From Aquipseudomonas alcaligenes (GTDB lineage Bacteria; Pseudomonadota; Gammaproteobacteria; Pseudomonadales; Pseudomonadaceae): 64,000 nucleotides of DNA. The position numbers and the translations under genes were made by a program. Location of the stretch: positions 248,001 through 312,000 of the forward strand of contig NZ_QJRX01000005.1 in the NCBI RefSeq assembly GCF_003205495.1, read 5' to 3'. A model generated the notes under the pieces. That model was not told where the DNA came from. It was given only the letters and a program-made list of their open reading frames with translations, and ran no database searches. Shown piece by piece: positions 1 through 11,721 of this stretch. The stretch's first letter is position 1. Each line of letters starts with the position of its first letter.

Positions 1-110
1 AGGTTGGAGGTCACCGCCAGCGCCGAGCAGATGCCGAGGATCTGCAGGCCGATGGGGTTGTTATGCACGATCGGGTCGAGCAGTACGCTCTTGATGGTGG
101 GTTGCGACAT
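1..110 (-). CDS. nqrD: Na+-translocating NADH:quinone reductase subunit D (5' end only)
   Basis: This is the N-terminal 36 or so residues of NqrD, an integral membrane subunit of the sodium-pumping NADH:ubiquinone oxidoreductase. The visible start, [18 protein letters not shown] followed by [18 protein letters not shown], is the typical NqrD beginning. The ATG lies at 108-110, two bases after the nqrC stop, so it is the next gene of a translationally linked nqrABCD operon read on the minus strand. The rest of the gene lies beyond the left edge of the window. Confidence 0.9.
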   Translation of the reverse strand, partial: MSQPTIKSVLLDPIVHNNPIGLQILGICSALAVTSN

Positions 111-112
111 GT

Positions 113-898
113 TCACGCCTCCCCTTTCTTGAGGTTGGCCAGCAGCGGGCCGAAGCCGCTCTCGCCGAGCCAGAAATGCAGCAGGTTGTTGACGCCCTTG
201 CTGGTCAGGGTGGCGCCGGCCAGGCCGTCGACCTGGTGGGTGGCCCTGGCCGACTGCGCATCGACGCTGCCCTTGATGATCTCCACGGCCAGTTGGCCCT
301 GCTCGTCGAACAGGGTCTTGCCGGACCACAGCGCCTTCCACTTCGGGTTGTCCACTTCGCCGCCGAGACCGGGGGTCTCGCCATGCTGGTAGAAGCCGAA
401 GCCGACCACGGTGTTGAGGTCACCCTTGACGGCGATGAAACCGTACAGGGTCGACCACAGGCCGTAGCCACGCACTGGCAGGATCAGGGTGTCCAGCGCG
501 CCGTCCTTCTCCACCAGGTAGACGGTGGTGAAGTTTTCGCGACGCTTGATCGAGGCGATGTCCTGCTCGCCGGACAGGGCCAGGGACAGCTTGGGGTCCT
601 TGGCCGCCTTGAGCGGGTCGAAGCTGGCAGGGTCCTGGGCGTCGCTGAAGGCGCCCTTGTCCAGGTCCACCACGCGGGCCTGGATGCGCTCGGCGAACAG
701 CGCCTTCACTTCGCGGGCGGACATGCCCGCCTCGCCCAGGCCGGCGATGGCCAGGATGCTGCGCTGCTTGTCCAGCTGGCGGTTCTCCACCTGCGCAGGC
801 TTGAGCGCCACGGCCGCGCCGGCGACGAACACCGAGCAGACCAGGCACACCAGCACCGCGACGGTGAGGGTACGTACAGTCGATTCCTTGTTAGCCAC
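113..898 (-). CDS. nqrC: Na+-translocating NADH:quinone reductase subunit C
   Basis: NqrC (261 aa) is the subunit that carries a covalently attached FMN on the periplasmic side of the Na+-NQR complex. A single N-terminal membrane segment spans about residues 9-32. The flavinylation motif GATLTS lies near residues 228-233, with Thr230 the expected FMN attachment residue. The gene starts with GTG at 896-898 and overlaps the end of nqrB by 8 bp, which points to coupled translation. Length and motif agree with the family. Confidence 0.96.
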   Translation of the reverse strand: MANKESTVRTLTVAVLVCLVCSVFVAGAAVALKPAQVENRQLDKQRSILAIAGLGEAGMSAREVKALFAERIQARVVDLDKGAFSDAQDPASFDPLKAAKDPKLSLALSGEQDIASIKRRENFTTVYLVEKDGALDTLILPVRGYGLWSTLYGFIAVKGDLNTVVGFGFYQHGETPGLGGEVDNPKWKALWSGKTLFDEQGQLAVEIIKGSVDAQSARATHQVDGLAGATLTSKGVNNLLHFWLGESGFGPLLANLKKGEA

Positions 899-2099
899 GG
901 GCGAGCCTCCGCTTGATGTTGGCCTGCACCACGAAGTGGTCGATCAGCGGTGCACAGAGGTTGGCGAACAGGATCGCCAGCATCATGCCTTCCGGGAAGG
1001 CCGGGTTGACCACGCGGATCAGCACCACCATGACGCCGATCAGCGCGCCGAACAGCCACTTGCCGGTGTTGGTCATGGACGCCGACACCGGGTCGGTGGC
1101 CATGAAGATCATGCCGAAGGCGAAGCCGCCGACCACCAGGTGCCAGTACCAGGGCATGGCGAACATGGGGTTGCTGTCCGAGCCGATGGCATTGAACAGG
1201 GTGCTCATGGCGATCATGCCGAGCATGACGCCGGAGACGATGCGCCAGGAGGCGATCTTGGTCAGCAGCAGGAAGGCGCCGCCGATGAAGATGGCCAGGG
1301 TGCTGGTTTCGCCCATGGAGCCCTGCTCCAGGCCGATGAAGGCATTCGTCCAGGTCAGGCCGTTGGCCGCGACCTGCTCCATGCCGCTGGCGGCGGCCAC
1401 GGACAGGGCGGTGGCGCCGGCATAGCCGTCCACCGCGGTCCACACCATGTCGCCGGACATGTCCGCCGGGTAGGCGAAGAACAGGAAGGCCCGCCCGACC
1501 AGGGCCGGGTTGAGGAAGTTCTTGCCGGTGCCGCCGAACACTTCCTTGCCGATCACCACGCCGAAGCTGATGCCCAGGGCCACCTGCCACAGCGGGATGT
1601 CCGGCGGCAGGGTCAGGGCAAACAGCACGGAGGTGACGAAGAAGCCTTCGTTGACCTCGTGGCGGCGGATGGAGGCGAACAGCACCTCCCAGAAGCCGCC
1701 GACGATGAAGGTGGTCAGGTACACCGGCAGGAAGAAGGCCGCGCCCTGGATGAAGTTGTCCCAGACACTGGTCGGGTCGAAGCCCGCCAGCGCGCCGATC
1801 AGGCCGAAGCGCCAGCCGTCCTGGGCCGCCAGCAGCTCGGCGTTGCCGGCGAAGATGCTGTTGGCCTGGTAGCCGATGTTCCACATGCCGAAGAACATCG
1901 CCGGGAAGGTGCACAGCCACACGGTGATCATCATGCGCTTGAGGTCGATGCCGTCACGCACATGGGCGGTGCTCTTGGTCACGCTGCCGGGGCGGTAGAA
2001 GAAGGTGTCGACCGCCTCGTACAGGGCGTACCACTTCTCGTACTTGCCGCCCTGCTCGAAGTTGTGCTCGATCTTGTCGAGGAATTTACGCAAGGACAT
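891..2099 (-). CDS. nqrB: Na+-translocating NADH:quinone reductase subunit B
   Basis: NqrB (402 aa) is a polytopic membrane subunit that binds covalent FMN and riboflavin and forms much of the Na+ channel and quinone site. The motif AGATAL near residues 227-232 holds the expected FMN-bearing Thr230. Many hydrophobic segments follow the hydrophilic N-terminus. The ATG is at 2097-2099, three bases downstream of the nqrA stop, and the stop overlaps the nqrC start. Length and start agree with homologs. Confidence 0.96.
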   Translation of the reverse strand: MSLRKFLDKIEHNFEQGGKYEKWYALYEAVDTFFYRPGSVTKSTAHVRDGIDLKRMMITVWLCTFPAMFFGMWNIGYQANSIFAGNAELLAAQDGWRFGLIGALAGFDPTSVWDNFIQGAAFFLPVYLTTFIVGGFWEVLFASIRRHEVNEGFFVTSVLFALTLPPDIPLWQVALGISFGVVIGKEVFGGTGKNFLNPALVGRAFLFFAYPADMSGDMVWTAVDGYAGATALSVAAASGMEQVAANGLTWTNAFIGLEQGSMGETSTLAIFIGGAFLLLTKIASWRIVSGVMLGMIAMSTLFNAIGSDSNPMFAMPWYWHLVVGGFAFGMIFMATDPVSASMTNTGKWLFGALIGVMVVLIRVVNPAFPEGMMLAILFANLCAPLIDHFVVQANIKRRLARG

Positions 2100-2102
2100 G
2101 AA

Positions 2103-3597
<1,495 letters not shown>

Positions 3598-3708
3598 CCA
3601 ATCGGTCTCAACTTCGACCAGCAAGTCGTAACACCAAGCAACAGCAGCGGTCTTGACGCTTCGGCCAGGTCGCGCAAAAAAGCGATAAACCCTACAGGAG
3701 AATTGTCC

Positions 3709-4269
3709 ATGCGCCGACTCGTGCTTCTGCTCCTGCTGAGCATCGCCACCACCAGCCACGCCAACAGCGCGGACCGACTGCGCGAAGCCGCCTTCGCTGA
3801 ACGCCAGCAGCAGGCCGGCACCACCCTGGAGCGCAAGAACCAGGCCCTGCTCACCTACCTGTGGGCCGATGTCTACTCCGCCGCCTATTACACGGAAGCC
3901 GGCACCAGCCCCCAGCAGGCCAGCGGCCAGAAGGCCAACCAGCGCCTGGAGCTGTACTACTACCGCGACATCGCCCGCACGGATGTGATCAAGGCCGCCT
4001 GGGTCACCCTGGAGCGCCAGCACCCAGCGGCCCGGCTGGACGCCCTGCGCCCGATGATCGACGCGCTGCACGCCAGCTTCCGCGACATCCGCCCCGGCGA
4101 CCGCTACGCCCTGAGCTACGCCCCGGGAGCCGGGCTGAGCCTGGAGATCAACGGCAGCCGCGCCTTCCACAGCGACAGCGACGAGCTGGCCAGCGCCTAC
4201 CTGGGCATCTGGCTGGCACCGAACGGCCTGTCCGACGAACTGCGCGAGCAGTTGCTGGCCGAACGCTGA
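3709..4269 (+). CDS. chalcone isomerase-like periplasmic protein
   Basis: This 186-aa protein has an N-terminal signal peptide (MRRLVLLLLLSIATTSHA, cleavage near residue 18). The body resembles the chalcone-isomerase-like family found in many Proteobacteria, including the pattern of a polypeptide backbone (YLWADVYSAAYY), an ELYYYRDI segment and a C-terminal YLGIWLAPNGLS. The enzymatic role of bacterial members is unknown and plant-type chalcone isomerase activity should not be assumed. ATG at 3709 is chosen because AGGAG lies 8 bases upstream. The gene stands alone between divergent nqrA and convergent gap. Confidence 0.7.
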   Translation: MRRLVLLLLLSIATTSHANSADRLREAAFAERQQQAGTTLERKNQALLTYLWADVYSAAYYTEAGTSPQQASGQKANQRLELYYYRDIARTDVIKAAWVTLERQHPAARLDALRPMIDALHASFRDIRPGDRYALSYAPGAGLSLEINGSRAFHSDSDELASAYLGIWLAPNGLSDELREQLLAER

Positions 4270-4274
4270 AAAAC

Positions 4275-4300
4275 AAAACGGGAGCCGAAGCTCCCGTTTT
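4275..4300. terminator. bidirectional intrinsic terminator
   Basis: An 11-bp perfect inverted repeat (aaaacgggagc, 4275-4285, with gctcccgtttt, 4290-4300) encloses the tetraloop cgaa. A-runs on the left and T-runs on the right let it end both the upstream plus-strand gene and the minus-strand gap gene. Confidence 0.9.
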
Positions 4301-4317
4301 GCATCCTGCCCTGGCGC

Positions 4318-5766
4318 TTAGTGCGGGAAGGCCGGCGGGTTGACCCCAGCCATGTCTTCCATCACGCGCACCACCTGGCAGCTGTAGCCGAACTCGTTGT
4401 CGTACCACACGTACAGCACGACACGGTTGTCGTTGGCGATGGTGGCTTCGGCATCGACCACACCGGCGTGGCGCGAGCCGACGAAGTCGGTGGACACCAC
4501 TTCCTGCGAATTGACGAAGTCGATCTGCTTCTGCAGCTCGGAGTGCATGGCCATCTGGCGCAGGTACTCGTTGATCTCTTCGCGGGTGGTGGCCTTTTCC
4601 AGGTTCAGGTTGAGGATGGCCATGGACACGTTCGGCGTCGGCACGCGGATGGCGTTGCCGGTCAGCTTGCCCTTCAACACCGGCAGGGCCTTGGCGGCGG
4701 CGGTGGCGGCACCGGTCTCGGTGATCACCATGTTCAGCGCGGCACTGCGGCCACGACGGCTGCCCTTGTGGAAGTTGTCGATCAGGTTCTGGTCATTGGT
4801 ATACGAGTGAACGGTCTCGACGTGGCCGTTGACGATGCCGTACTTGTCATTCACGGCCTTCAGCACCGGCACGATGGCGTTGGTGGTGCAGGAGGCGGCG
4901 GAGATGATCTTGTCGTCGGCGGTGATGTCGCCATGGTTGATGCCATGCACGATGTTCTTCAGCGCGCCCTTGCCCGGCGCGGTCAGCACCACGCGGTCGA
5001 TGCCCGGGCACTTCAGGTGCTGGCCCAGGCCTTCGGCGTCACGCCACTTGCCGGTGTTGTCCACCAGCAGGGCGTTCTTGATGCCGTACTGGGTGTAGTC
5101 GATGGACGCCGGGTCGTTGGAGTAGATGACCTGGATCAGGTTGCCGTTGGCGGTCAGGGTGTTGTTGGCTTCGTCGATGGTGATGGTGCCGTCGAACGGG
5201 CCGTGCACGGAATCGCGACGCAGCAGGCTGGCGCGCTTGACCAGGTCGTTCTCGGCACCCTTGCGCACGACGATGGCACGCAGGCGCAGGCCGTCGCCAC
5301 CACCGGTCTTCTCGATCAGGATGCGCGCCAGCAGGCGGCCGATGCGGCCGAAGCCGTACAGCACGACGTCGGTGCCTTCGCGGCCGGCGCCATTCTGCTT
5401 GCCGGCCACGTCGGCCAGCTCGTCCTTGGTGAACTGCTCGATGCTGCGACCGGCGCCTTCGGCCTTGAACTTGGCGACCATCTTGCCCAGGTCCACGGAA
5501 GCGGCGCCCAGCTTGAGCTCGCTCATGGTCTTGAGGATGGGGAAGGTGTCATGCACGGACAGTTCGTTCTCGCCGTCCAGACGGTGACGGGCGAAACGGT
5601 GGGCCTTGAGGATATCGATCACCGAGCGGTTGATCAGGCCACGGCCGTAGATCGAGGTCACGACGTTGTTGTTGCGGTAGAGCTGGCCGATCAACGGAAT
5701 CATCGCTTCCGCGAGGGCTTCACGGTCGATCCACTCACCGAGACACTGGTCGGGCTTCTGAGTCAC
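4318..5766 (-). CDS. gap: long-form glyceraldehyde-3-phosphate dehydrogenase
   Basis: This is an NAD(P)-dependent GAPDH of the extended Pseudomonas type (482 aa here, against about 335 aa for classical GapA). An N-terminal extension of about 130 residues precedes the Rossmann motif GFGRIGR. The catalytic cysteine is in ISAASCTTNAI (about residue 293), and the C-terminal WYDNEFGYSCQVVRVM is typical. GTG at 5764-5766 is preferred because GGAAGG lies 8 bases upstream. An ATG at 5784 would add six residues but has no Shine-Dalgarno. The gene faces the terminator at 4275-4300 and is divergent from mfd. The role of the N-terminal extension is unknown. Confidence 0.93.
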   Translation of the reverse strand: MTQKPDQCLGEWIDREALAEAMIPLIGQLYRNNNVVTSIYGRGLINRSVIDILKAHRFARHRLDGENELSVHDTFPILKTMSELKLGAASVDLGKMVAKFKAEGAGRSIEQFTKDELADVAGKQNGAGREGTDVVLYGFGRIGRLLARILIEKTGGGDGLRLRAIVVRKGAENDLVKRASLLRRDSVHGPFDGTITIDEANNTLTANGNLIQVIYSNDPASIDYTQYGIKNALLVDNTGKWRDAEGLGQHLKCPGIDRVVLTAPGKGALKNIVHGINHGDITADDKIISAASCTTNAIVPVLKAVNDKYGIVNGHVETVHSYTNDQNLIDNFHKGSRRGRSAALNMVITETGAATAAAKALPVLKGKLTGNAIRVPTPNVSMAILNLNLEKATTREEINEYLRQMAMHSELQKQIDFVNSQEVVSTDFVGSRHAGVVDAEATIANDNRVVLYVWYDNEFGYSCQVVRVMEDMAGVNPPAFPH

Positions 5767-5853
5767 GAGCAATACCTTCCACATGTAGGGGCTGAAAAAA
5801 GGGGCTACATGATATGCCTTGGCTCAGCCCCGAGCAATGCGCGCCTGTCGCCA

Positions 5854-5883
5854 CTGACAGCCGCCACCTCGCCTCGCTACAAT
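5854..5883 (+). promoter_or_regulatory. candidate sigma-70 promoter of mfd
   Basis: CTGACA (5854-5859) and TACAAT (5878-5883) are separated by 18 bp and lie 35 bp before the mfd GTG start. Both hexamers match the consensus at five of six positions. Confidence 0.55.
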
Positions 5884-5917
5884 CGCGCACTTCTTTTCGC
5901 CTGGGGCCGCGACACCC

Positions 5918-8900
5918 GTGTCCGTACTGCAACTGCCGAAACTGCCCGGCGCCGCCGGCAAACAGCACTGGGGCAACCTGCCCGGCGCCGCGCTGAGCCT
6001 GGCCATCGCTGAGGCGGCAAGCGCCGCCAAGCGCTTCACCCTGCTGCTGACCGCCGACAGCCAGAGCGCCGAACGCCTGCAGGAAGAGCTGGCGTTCTTC
6101 GCCCCGGACCTGCCGGTGCTGCACTTCCCGGACTGGGAAACCCTGCCCTACGACGTCTTCTCGCCGCACCAGGACATCATCTCCCAGCGCATCGCCACCC
6201 TCTACCGCCTGCCGGAGATCAAGCACGGCGTGCTGGTGGTGCCGATCGCCACCGCCCTGCACCGCCTGGCGCCGACCCGCTTCCTGCTTGGCTCGGGCCT
6301 GTTGCTGGACGTCGGCCAGAAGCTCGACGTCGAAGAGATGCGCGCGCGCCTGGAGGCCGCCGGCTACCGCTGCGTGGACACCGTCTACGAGCATGGCGAG
6401 TTCGCCGTGCGCGGCGCGCTGATCGACCTGTTCCCCATGGGCAGCGAGACGCCCTACCGCATCGACCTGTTCGACGACGAGATCGAGACCCTGCGCACCT
6501 TCGACCCGGAGACCCAGCGCTCGGTGGACAAGGTGGAGTCGATACGCCTGCTGCCGGCCCGCGAGTTCCCCCTGGAGAAGAAGGCCGTCACCGATTTTCG
6601 CGGGCGCTTCCGCGAGCGCTTCGACGTCGACTTCCGCCGCTGCCCGATCTACCAGGACCTGGCCTCAGGCATCACCCCGGCCGGCATCGAGTACTACCTG
6701 CCGCTGTTCTTCGAGGAGACCGGCACCCTGTTCGACTACCTGCCGGGCGACACCCAGGTGTTCTCCCTGCCGGGCATCGAGCAGGCCGCCGAGCAGTTCT
6801 GGCTGGATGCGCGCAACCGCTACGAGGACCGTCGCGTCGACCCCGAGCGCCCGCTGCTGCCACCGGCCGACATCTTCCTGCCGGTGGAGGACTGCTTCGC
6901 CCGCCTGAAGCACTGGCCACGCGTGGTGGTCAGCCATGAGGACGTGGAAGTCGGCGTCGGCCGTGAGCGTTTCGACGCCCGCGCCCTGCCCGACCTGGCG
7001 ATCCAGGCCAAGGCCAGCGAGCCGCTGGCCGCCCTGCGCCGCTTTATCGAGGAATATCCGGGCCGCGTGCTGTTCTGTGCCGAATCCGCCGGGCGCCGCG
7101 AGGTACTGCTGGAGCTGCTGGCGCGGCTCAAGCTCAAGCCGCTGGAAGTGGCCAACTGGCACGAGTTCACCGAAAGCCGCGAGCGCCTGGCCATCTGCAT
7201 CGCACCGCTGGACGAGGGCCTGCTGCTCGACGACCTGGCCCTGGTCGCCGAGAGCCCGCTGTTCGGCCAACGAGTGATGCAGCGCCGCCGCCGCGAGAAA
7301 TCGCGCGACGGTGGCGACAACGTGATCAAGAACCTCACCGAGCTGCGCGAAGGCGCGCCGGTGGTGCACATCGACCACGGCGTGGGCCGCTACCTGGGCC
7401 TGGTGACCATGGAGTTCGACGGCCAGGCCGCCGAGTTCCTCGCCCTGATGTACGCCGAGGAAGCCAAGCTCTACGTGCCGGTGGCCAACCTGCACCTGAT
7501 CGCCCGCTACACCGGCAGCGACGACGCCCTGGCGCCGCTGCACCGCCTGGGCTCGGAAACCTGGCAGAAGGCCAAGCGCAAGGCCGCCGAGCAGGTGCGC
7601 GATGTGGCGGCGGAATTGCTCGACATCTATGCCCGCCGCGCCGCCCGCGAGGGCTATGCGTTCAAGGACCCGGCCGCCGACTACGCCACCTTCAGCGCCG
7701 GCTTCCCCTTCGAGGAGACCCCGGACCAGCAGGCCGCCATCGACGCGGTACGCGAGGACATGCTGGCCGGCAAGCCGATGGATCGCCTGGTATGCGGCGA
7801 CGTCGGCTTCGGCAAGACCGAGGTGGCCATGCGCGCCGCCTTCATCGCCGTACACAGCGGCAAGCAGGTGGCTGTGCTGGTGCCCACCACCCTGCTCGCC
7901 CAGCAGCACTACAACAGCTTCCGCGACCGCTTCGCCGACTGGCCGGTGACGGTCGAGGTGATGAGCCGCTTCAAGACCGCCAAGGAAGTCAACGAGGCGG
8001 TGGCCAGGCTAGCCGAAGGCAAGATCGACATCGTTATCGGCACCCACAAGCTGCTGCAGGACGACGTCAAGTTCCACAACCTCGGCCTGGTGATCATCGA
8101 CGAGGAGCACCGCTTCGGCGTGCGCCAGAAGGAGCAGCTCAAGGCCCTGCGCAGCGAAGTGGATATCCTCACCCTCACCGCCACGCCGATTCCGCGCACC
8201 CTGAACATGGCGGTGTCGGGCATGCGCGACCTGTCGATCATCGCCACCCCGCCGGCGCGGCGCCTGTCTGTGCGCACCTTCGTCATGGAGCAGCACGACT
8301 CGGTGATCAAGGAAGCGCTGCTGCGCGAACTGCTGCGCGGCGGCCAGGTGTACTACCTGCACAACGACGTGAAGACCATCGAGAAGTGCGCCGCCGACCT
8401 GCAGGCCCTGGTGCCCGAGGCGCGCGTCGGCATCGGCCACGGGCAGATGCACGAGCGCGACCTGGAACGGGTGATGAGCGACTTCTATCACAAGCGCTTC
8501 AACGTGCTGGTGGCCTCGACCATCATCGAGACCGGCATCGACGTGCCGAGCGCCAATACCATCCTCATCGAGCGCGCCGACAAGTTCGGCCTGGCCCAGC
8601 TGCACCAGCTGCGCGGCCGGGTCGGCCGCAGCCACCACCAGGCCTACGCCTACCTGCTGACGCCGCCGCGCAAGGGCATGACCGAAGACGCGCAGAAGCG
8701 CCTGGAAGCCATCGCCAATGCCCAGGACCTCGGCGCCGGCTTCGTCCTGGCCACCCACGACCTGGAAATCCGCGGCGCCGGCGAGCTGCTCGGCGACGGC
8801 CAGAGCGGGCAGATCCAGGCCGTCGGCTTCACCCTCTATATGGAAATGCTGGAACGGGCCGTCAAAGCCATCCGCAAGGGCGAGCAGCCCAACCTGGAGC

Positions 8901-9358
8901 AGCCGCTGGGCGGCGGTACCGAGGTCAACCTGCGGGTGCCGGCGCTGATCCCCGACGATTACCTGCCGGACGTGCACAGCCGCCTGATCCTCTACAAGCG
9001 CATCGCCTCGGCCGCCGACGAGGACGCCCTGAAGGAGCTGCAGGTGGAGATGATCGATCGCTTCGGCCTGCTGCCGGAGGCGACCAAGAACCTGATGCGC
9101 CTGACCCTGCTCAAGCTGCAGGCGGAGAAGCTCGGCATCAAGAAGATCGACGCCGGCCCCCAGGGCGGGCGCATCGAGTTCGCCGCCGACACCTGCGTCG
9201 ACCCGCTGACCCTGATCAAGCTGATCCAGAGCGCGCCGGCTCGCTACAAGTTCGAGGGTGCCACCCTGTTCAAGCTCCAGGTGCCCATGGAGCGCCCGGA
9301 AGAACGCTTCAATACCCTGGAGGCGCTGCTGGAGCGCCTCGCCCCGCCATCCGCCTGA
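5918..9358 (+). CDS. mfd: transcription-repair coupling factor Mfd
   Basis: Mfd (1146 aa) displaces RNA polymerase stalled at DNA lesions and recruits UvrA for transcription-coupled nucleotide excision repair. The order of domains is as expected: UvrB-like N-terminal module, RNA-polymerase interaction domain (the VVHIDHGVGRYLGL region near residue 490), then RecG-like translocase motifs with Walker A GDVGFGKTE near residue 627 and the DEEH box near residue 727, and a C-terminal TRCF domain. The start is GTG at 5918, giving MSVLQLPKLPG as in other pseudomonads. Full family length, no disruption. Confidence 0.98.
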   Translation: MSVLQLPKLPGAAGKQHWGNLPGAALSLAIAEAASAAKRFTLLLTADSQSAERLQEELAFFAPDLPVLHFPDWETLPYDVFSPHQDIISQRIATLYRLPEIKHGVLVVPIATALHRLAPTRFLLGSGLLLDVGQKLDVEEMRARLEAAGYRCVDTVYEHGEFAVRGALIDLFPMGSETPYRIDLFDDEIETLRTFDPETQRSVDKVESIRLLPAREFPLEKKAVTDFRGRFRERFDVDFRRCPIYQDLASGITPAGIEYYLPLFFEETGTLFDYLPGDTQVFSLPGIEQAAEQFWLDARNRYEDRRVDPERPLLPPADIFLPVEDCFARLKHWPRVVVSHEDVEVGVGRERFDARALPDLAIQAKASEPLAALRRFIEEYPGRVLFCAESAGRREVLLELLARLKLKPLEVANWHEFTESRERLAICIAPLDEGLLLDDLALVAESPLFGQRVMQRRRREKSRDGGDNVIKNLTELREGAPVVHIDHGVGRYLGLVTMEFDGQAAEFLALMYAEEAKLYVPVANLHLIARYTGSDDALAPLHRLGSETWQKAKRKAAEQVRDVAAELLDIYARRAAREGYAFKDPAADYATFSAGFPFEETPDQQAAIDAVREDMLAGKPMDRLVCGDVGFGKTEVAMRAAFIAVHSGKQVAVLVPTTLLAQQHYNSFRDRFADWPVTVEVMSRFKTAKEVNEAVARLAEGKIDIVIGTHKLLQDDVKFHNLGLVIIDEEHRFGVRQKEQLKALRSEVDILTLTATPIPRTLNMAVSGMRDLSIIATPPARRLSVRTFVMEQHDSVIKEALLRELLRGGQVYYLHNDVKTIEKCAADLQALVPEARVGIGHGQMHERDLERVMSDFYHKRFNVLVASTIIETGIDVPSANTILIERADKFGLAQLHQLRGRVGRSHHQAYAYLLTPPRKGMTEDAQKRLEAIANAQDLGAGFVLATHDLEIRGAGELLGDGQSGQIQAVGFTLYMEMLERAVKAIRKGEQPNLEQPLGGGTEVNLRVPALIPDDYLPDVHSRLILYKRIASAADEDALKELQVEMIDRFGLLPEATKNLMRLTLLKLQAEKLGIKKIDAGPQGGRIEFAADTCVDPLTLIKLIQSAPARYKFEGATLFKLQVPMERPEERFNTLEALLERLAPPSA

Positions 9359-9370
9359 AAGGACTGACCC

Positions 9371-9895
9371 ATGCGCGCGCTTCGCCCCCTCCTCCTGCTG
9401 CTCTGCCTGCTGGCCCCGCAGGCCTTCGCCGACGGCCTGTTCCAGATCGAAGTGATCGTCTTCCGCCAGGCCGGCGAGGCCCTCTCCTCCAGCCAGCCGG
9501 CGCCGGATGACTGGGCCGTGGGCGCCAGCCCCATCGCCGGCAACGAGCGCGGCACCGCGCTGAACGACGAGGCCGCCAAGCTCAACCCGGGCAACGGCTA
9601 CCAGGTGCTGCTGCACAAGGCCTGGGCGCAGAACCTGACTGCCGCCCCAAGCAAGGCGGCACTGAGCACCGGCAACGAACAGTTCGGCCACTTCCCGGTG
9701 GAGGGCGTGGTGTCCTTGAGCGAACAGCAGCGCCTGATCGACCTGGAAGCCGACTTCTGGATCAACCGCTTCGACACCGACGGCCTGCTCACCGGCAGCG
9801 AGCGCGTGCGGCAGAAGACCCGCCTCAAGCTGAACGAGCTGACCTACCTGGACAACGGCAGCCTGGGCGTGCTGGTGAAGATCACCCAGCCCTGA
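9371..9895 (+). CDS. CsiV family periplasmic protein
   Basis: This 174-aa protein has a signal peptide (cleavage after AFA near residue 20). The mature start GLFQIEVIVFRQ is typical of the CsiV family, named for the Shewanella peptidoglycan-binding protein linked to cytokinesis regulation. The C-terminus carries the conserved RLKLNELTYLDN pattern with a final beta-rich segment. It lies 12 bp downstream of mfd in the same direction, so the two are probably co-transcribed, with a strong terminator just after it. Function in Pseudomonas is not established. Confidence 0.78.
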   Translation: MRALRPLLLLLCLLAPQAFADGLFQIEVIVFRQAGEALSSSQPAPDDWAVGASPIAGNERGTALNDEAAKLNPGNGYQVLLHKAWAQNLTAAPSKAALSTGNEQFGHFPVEGVVSLSEQQRLIDLEADFWINRFDTDGLLTGSERVRQKTRLKLNELTYLDNGSLGVLVKITQP

Positions 9896-9907
9896 TCGCG
9901 CTGCATG

Positions 9908-9936
9908 AAAAAAGCCCCGCACTGCGGGGCTTTTTT
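9908..9936. terminator. bidirectional intrinsic terminator
   Basis: GCCCCGC (9914-9920) pairs with GCGGGGC (9924-9930) across a 3-nt loop. Six A precede the stem and six T follow it, so it can serve both the mfd-csiV transcript and the convergent minus-strand gene. Confidence 0.92.
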
Positions 9937-9952
9937 ATTCCGGCCTGATGGC

Positions 9953-10699
<747 letters not shown>

Positions 10700-10703
10700 T
10701 TAA

Positions 10704-11711
10704 TCAGTCGATCAGCTGCGCGGCGCGCAGCGCTGCAACGGCCTGCAACCAGCGCGGCTGCTCGCGGTAGTCGGTACGGGCGAAGCCACGCCCACGCATG
10801 CGTGCCAGGCCCTTGGGCGGCTGCACCTTGAGGCGCTGCAGGGCGCCGAGAGCCAGCTCGGCAGAGGCGCGGTCGTTGCACACCAGACCCATGTCGCAGC
10901 CGGCGCTCAGCGCCGCCTCGATGCGGCTGGCGGCATCGCCCACCACATGGGCGCCGGCCATGGACAGGTCGTCGCTGAAGATCACGCCGTCGAAGCCCAG
11001 CTCGCCGCGCAGGATGTCCTGCAGCCAGCGCCGCGAGAATCCGGCCGGGCCGGCGTCCACCTGCGGATAGATGACATGCGCCGGCATCACCGCCGCCAGT
11101 TGCTGGCTCAAACGCTGGAACGGGATCAGGTCCCTGGCACGGATCTCGTCCAGGCTGCGTTCGTCCACCGGGATGGCCACGTGCGAATCGGCCTCGGCCC
11201 AGCCGTGGCCGGGGAAGTGCTTGCCGGTGGCGGCCATCCCCGCCGCGTCCATACCGCGGATGAAGGCGCCGGCCAGGCGCGTGGCCAGCTCGGCATCGCC
11301 CTCGAAGCTGCGGCTGCCGACCACGGCGCTGCGCTGGTGGTCGAGATCCAGCACCGGGGCGAAGCTCAGGTCCAGGCCCACGGCCAGCACCTCGGTCGCC
11401 ATCAGCCAGCCGCAGTGCTCGGCCAGCTGCTCGGCGTTGTCGTTGTCGGCCAGGGCACGCATCGCCGGCAGGCGCACGAAACCGTTGCGCAGGCGCTGCA
11501 CGCGGCCACCTTCCTGATCCACCGCCAGCAAGAGGTCCGGGCGTACGGCGCGAATGGACGCGCACAGCTCGCGCACCTGGCGCGGGTCTTCGATATTGCG
11601 GGCGAACAGGATCAGGCCGCCCACCTCGGGCTGGCGCAGAATCCGGCGGTCCTCGGCGGTCAGCCAGGTACCGTGGATGTCCAGCATCAGGGAACCAAAC
11701 AGGGTCGTCAC
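10704..11711 (-). CDS. nagZ: beta-N-acetylhexosaminidase NagZ
   Basis: NagZ (335 aa, glycoside hydrolase family 3) removes GlcNAc from anhydro-muropeptides in the cytoplasm during peptidoglycan recycling, producing the muropeptides that can induce AmpC beta-lactamase through AmpR. The signature GKHFPGHGWAEADSH near residues 163-177 contains the His expected on the flexible catalytic loop, and the nucleophile Asp is expected in VIFSDDLSM near residue 248. The start is GTG at 11709-11711, with AAGGA seven bases upstream. The methylthioinosine phosphorylase gene follows at once. Confidence 0.96.
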   Translation of the reverse strand: MTTLFGSLMLDIHGTWLTAEDRRILRQPEVGGLILFARNIEDPRQVRELCASIRAVRPDLLLAVDQEGGRVQRLRNGFVRLPAMRALADNDNAEQLAEHCGWLMATEVLAVGLDLSFAPVLDLDHQRSAVVGSRSFEGDAELATRLAGAFIRGMDAAGMAATGKHFPGHGWAEADSHVAIPVDERSLDEIRARDLIPFQRLSQQLAAVMPAHVIYPQVDAGPAGFSRRWLQDILRGELGFDGVIFSDDLSMAGAHVVGDAASRIEAALSAGCDMGLVCNDRASAELALGALQRLKVQPPKGLARMRGRGFARTDYREQPRWLQAVAALRAAQLID

Positions 11712-11721
11712 AGAGAAGTCC

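Noticed and set aside
5767..5784. Six-residue upstream start for gap at 5784
   Set aside because: No Shine-Dalgarno before it, while GGAAGG is well placed for the GTG at 5766. Not excluded.
8009..9922. 637-codon minus-strand ORF antisense to mfd
   Set aside because: Low-complexity shadow with no start context. mfd is complete on the other strand.
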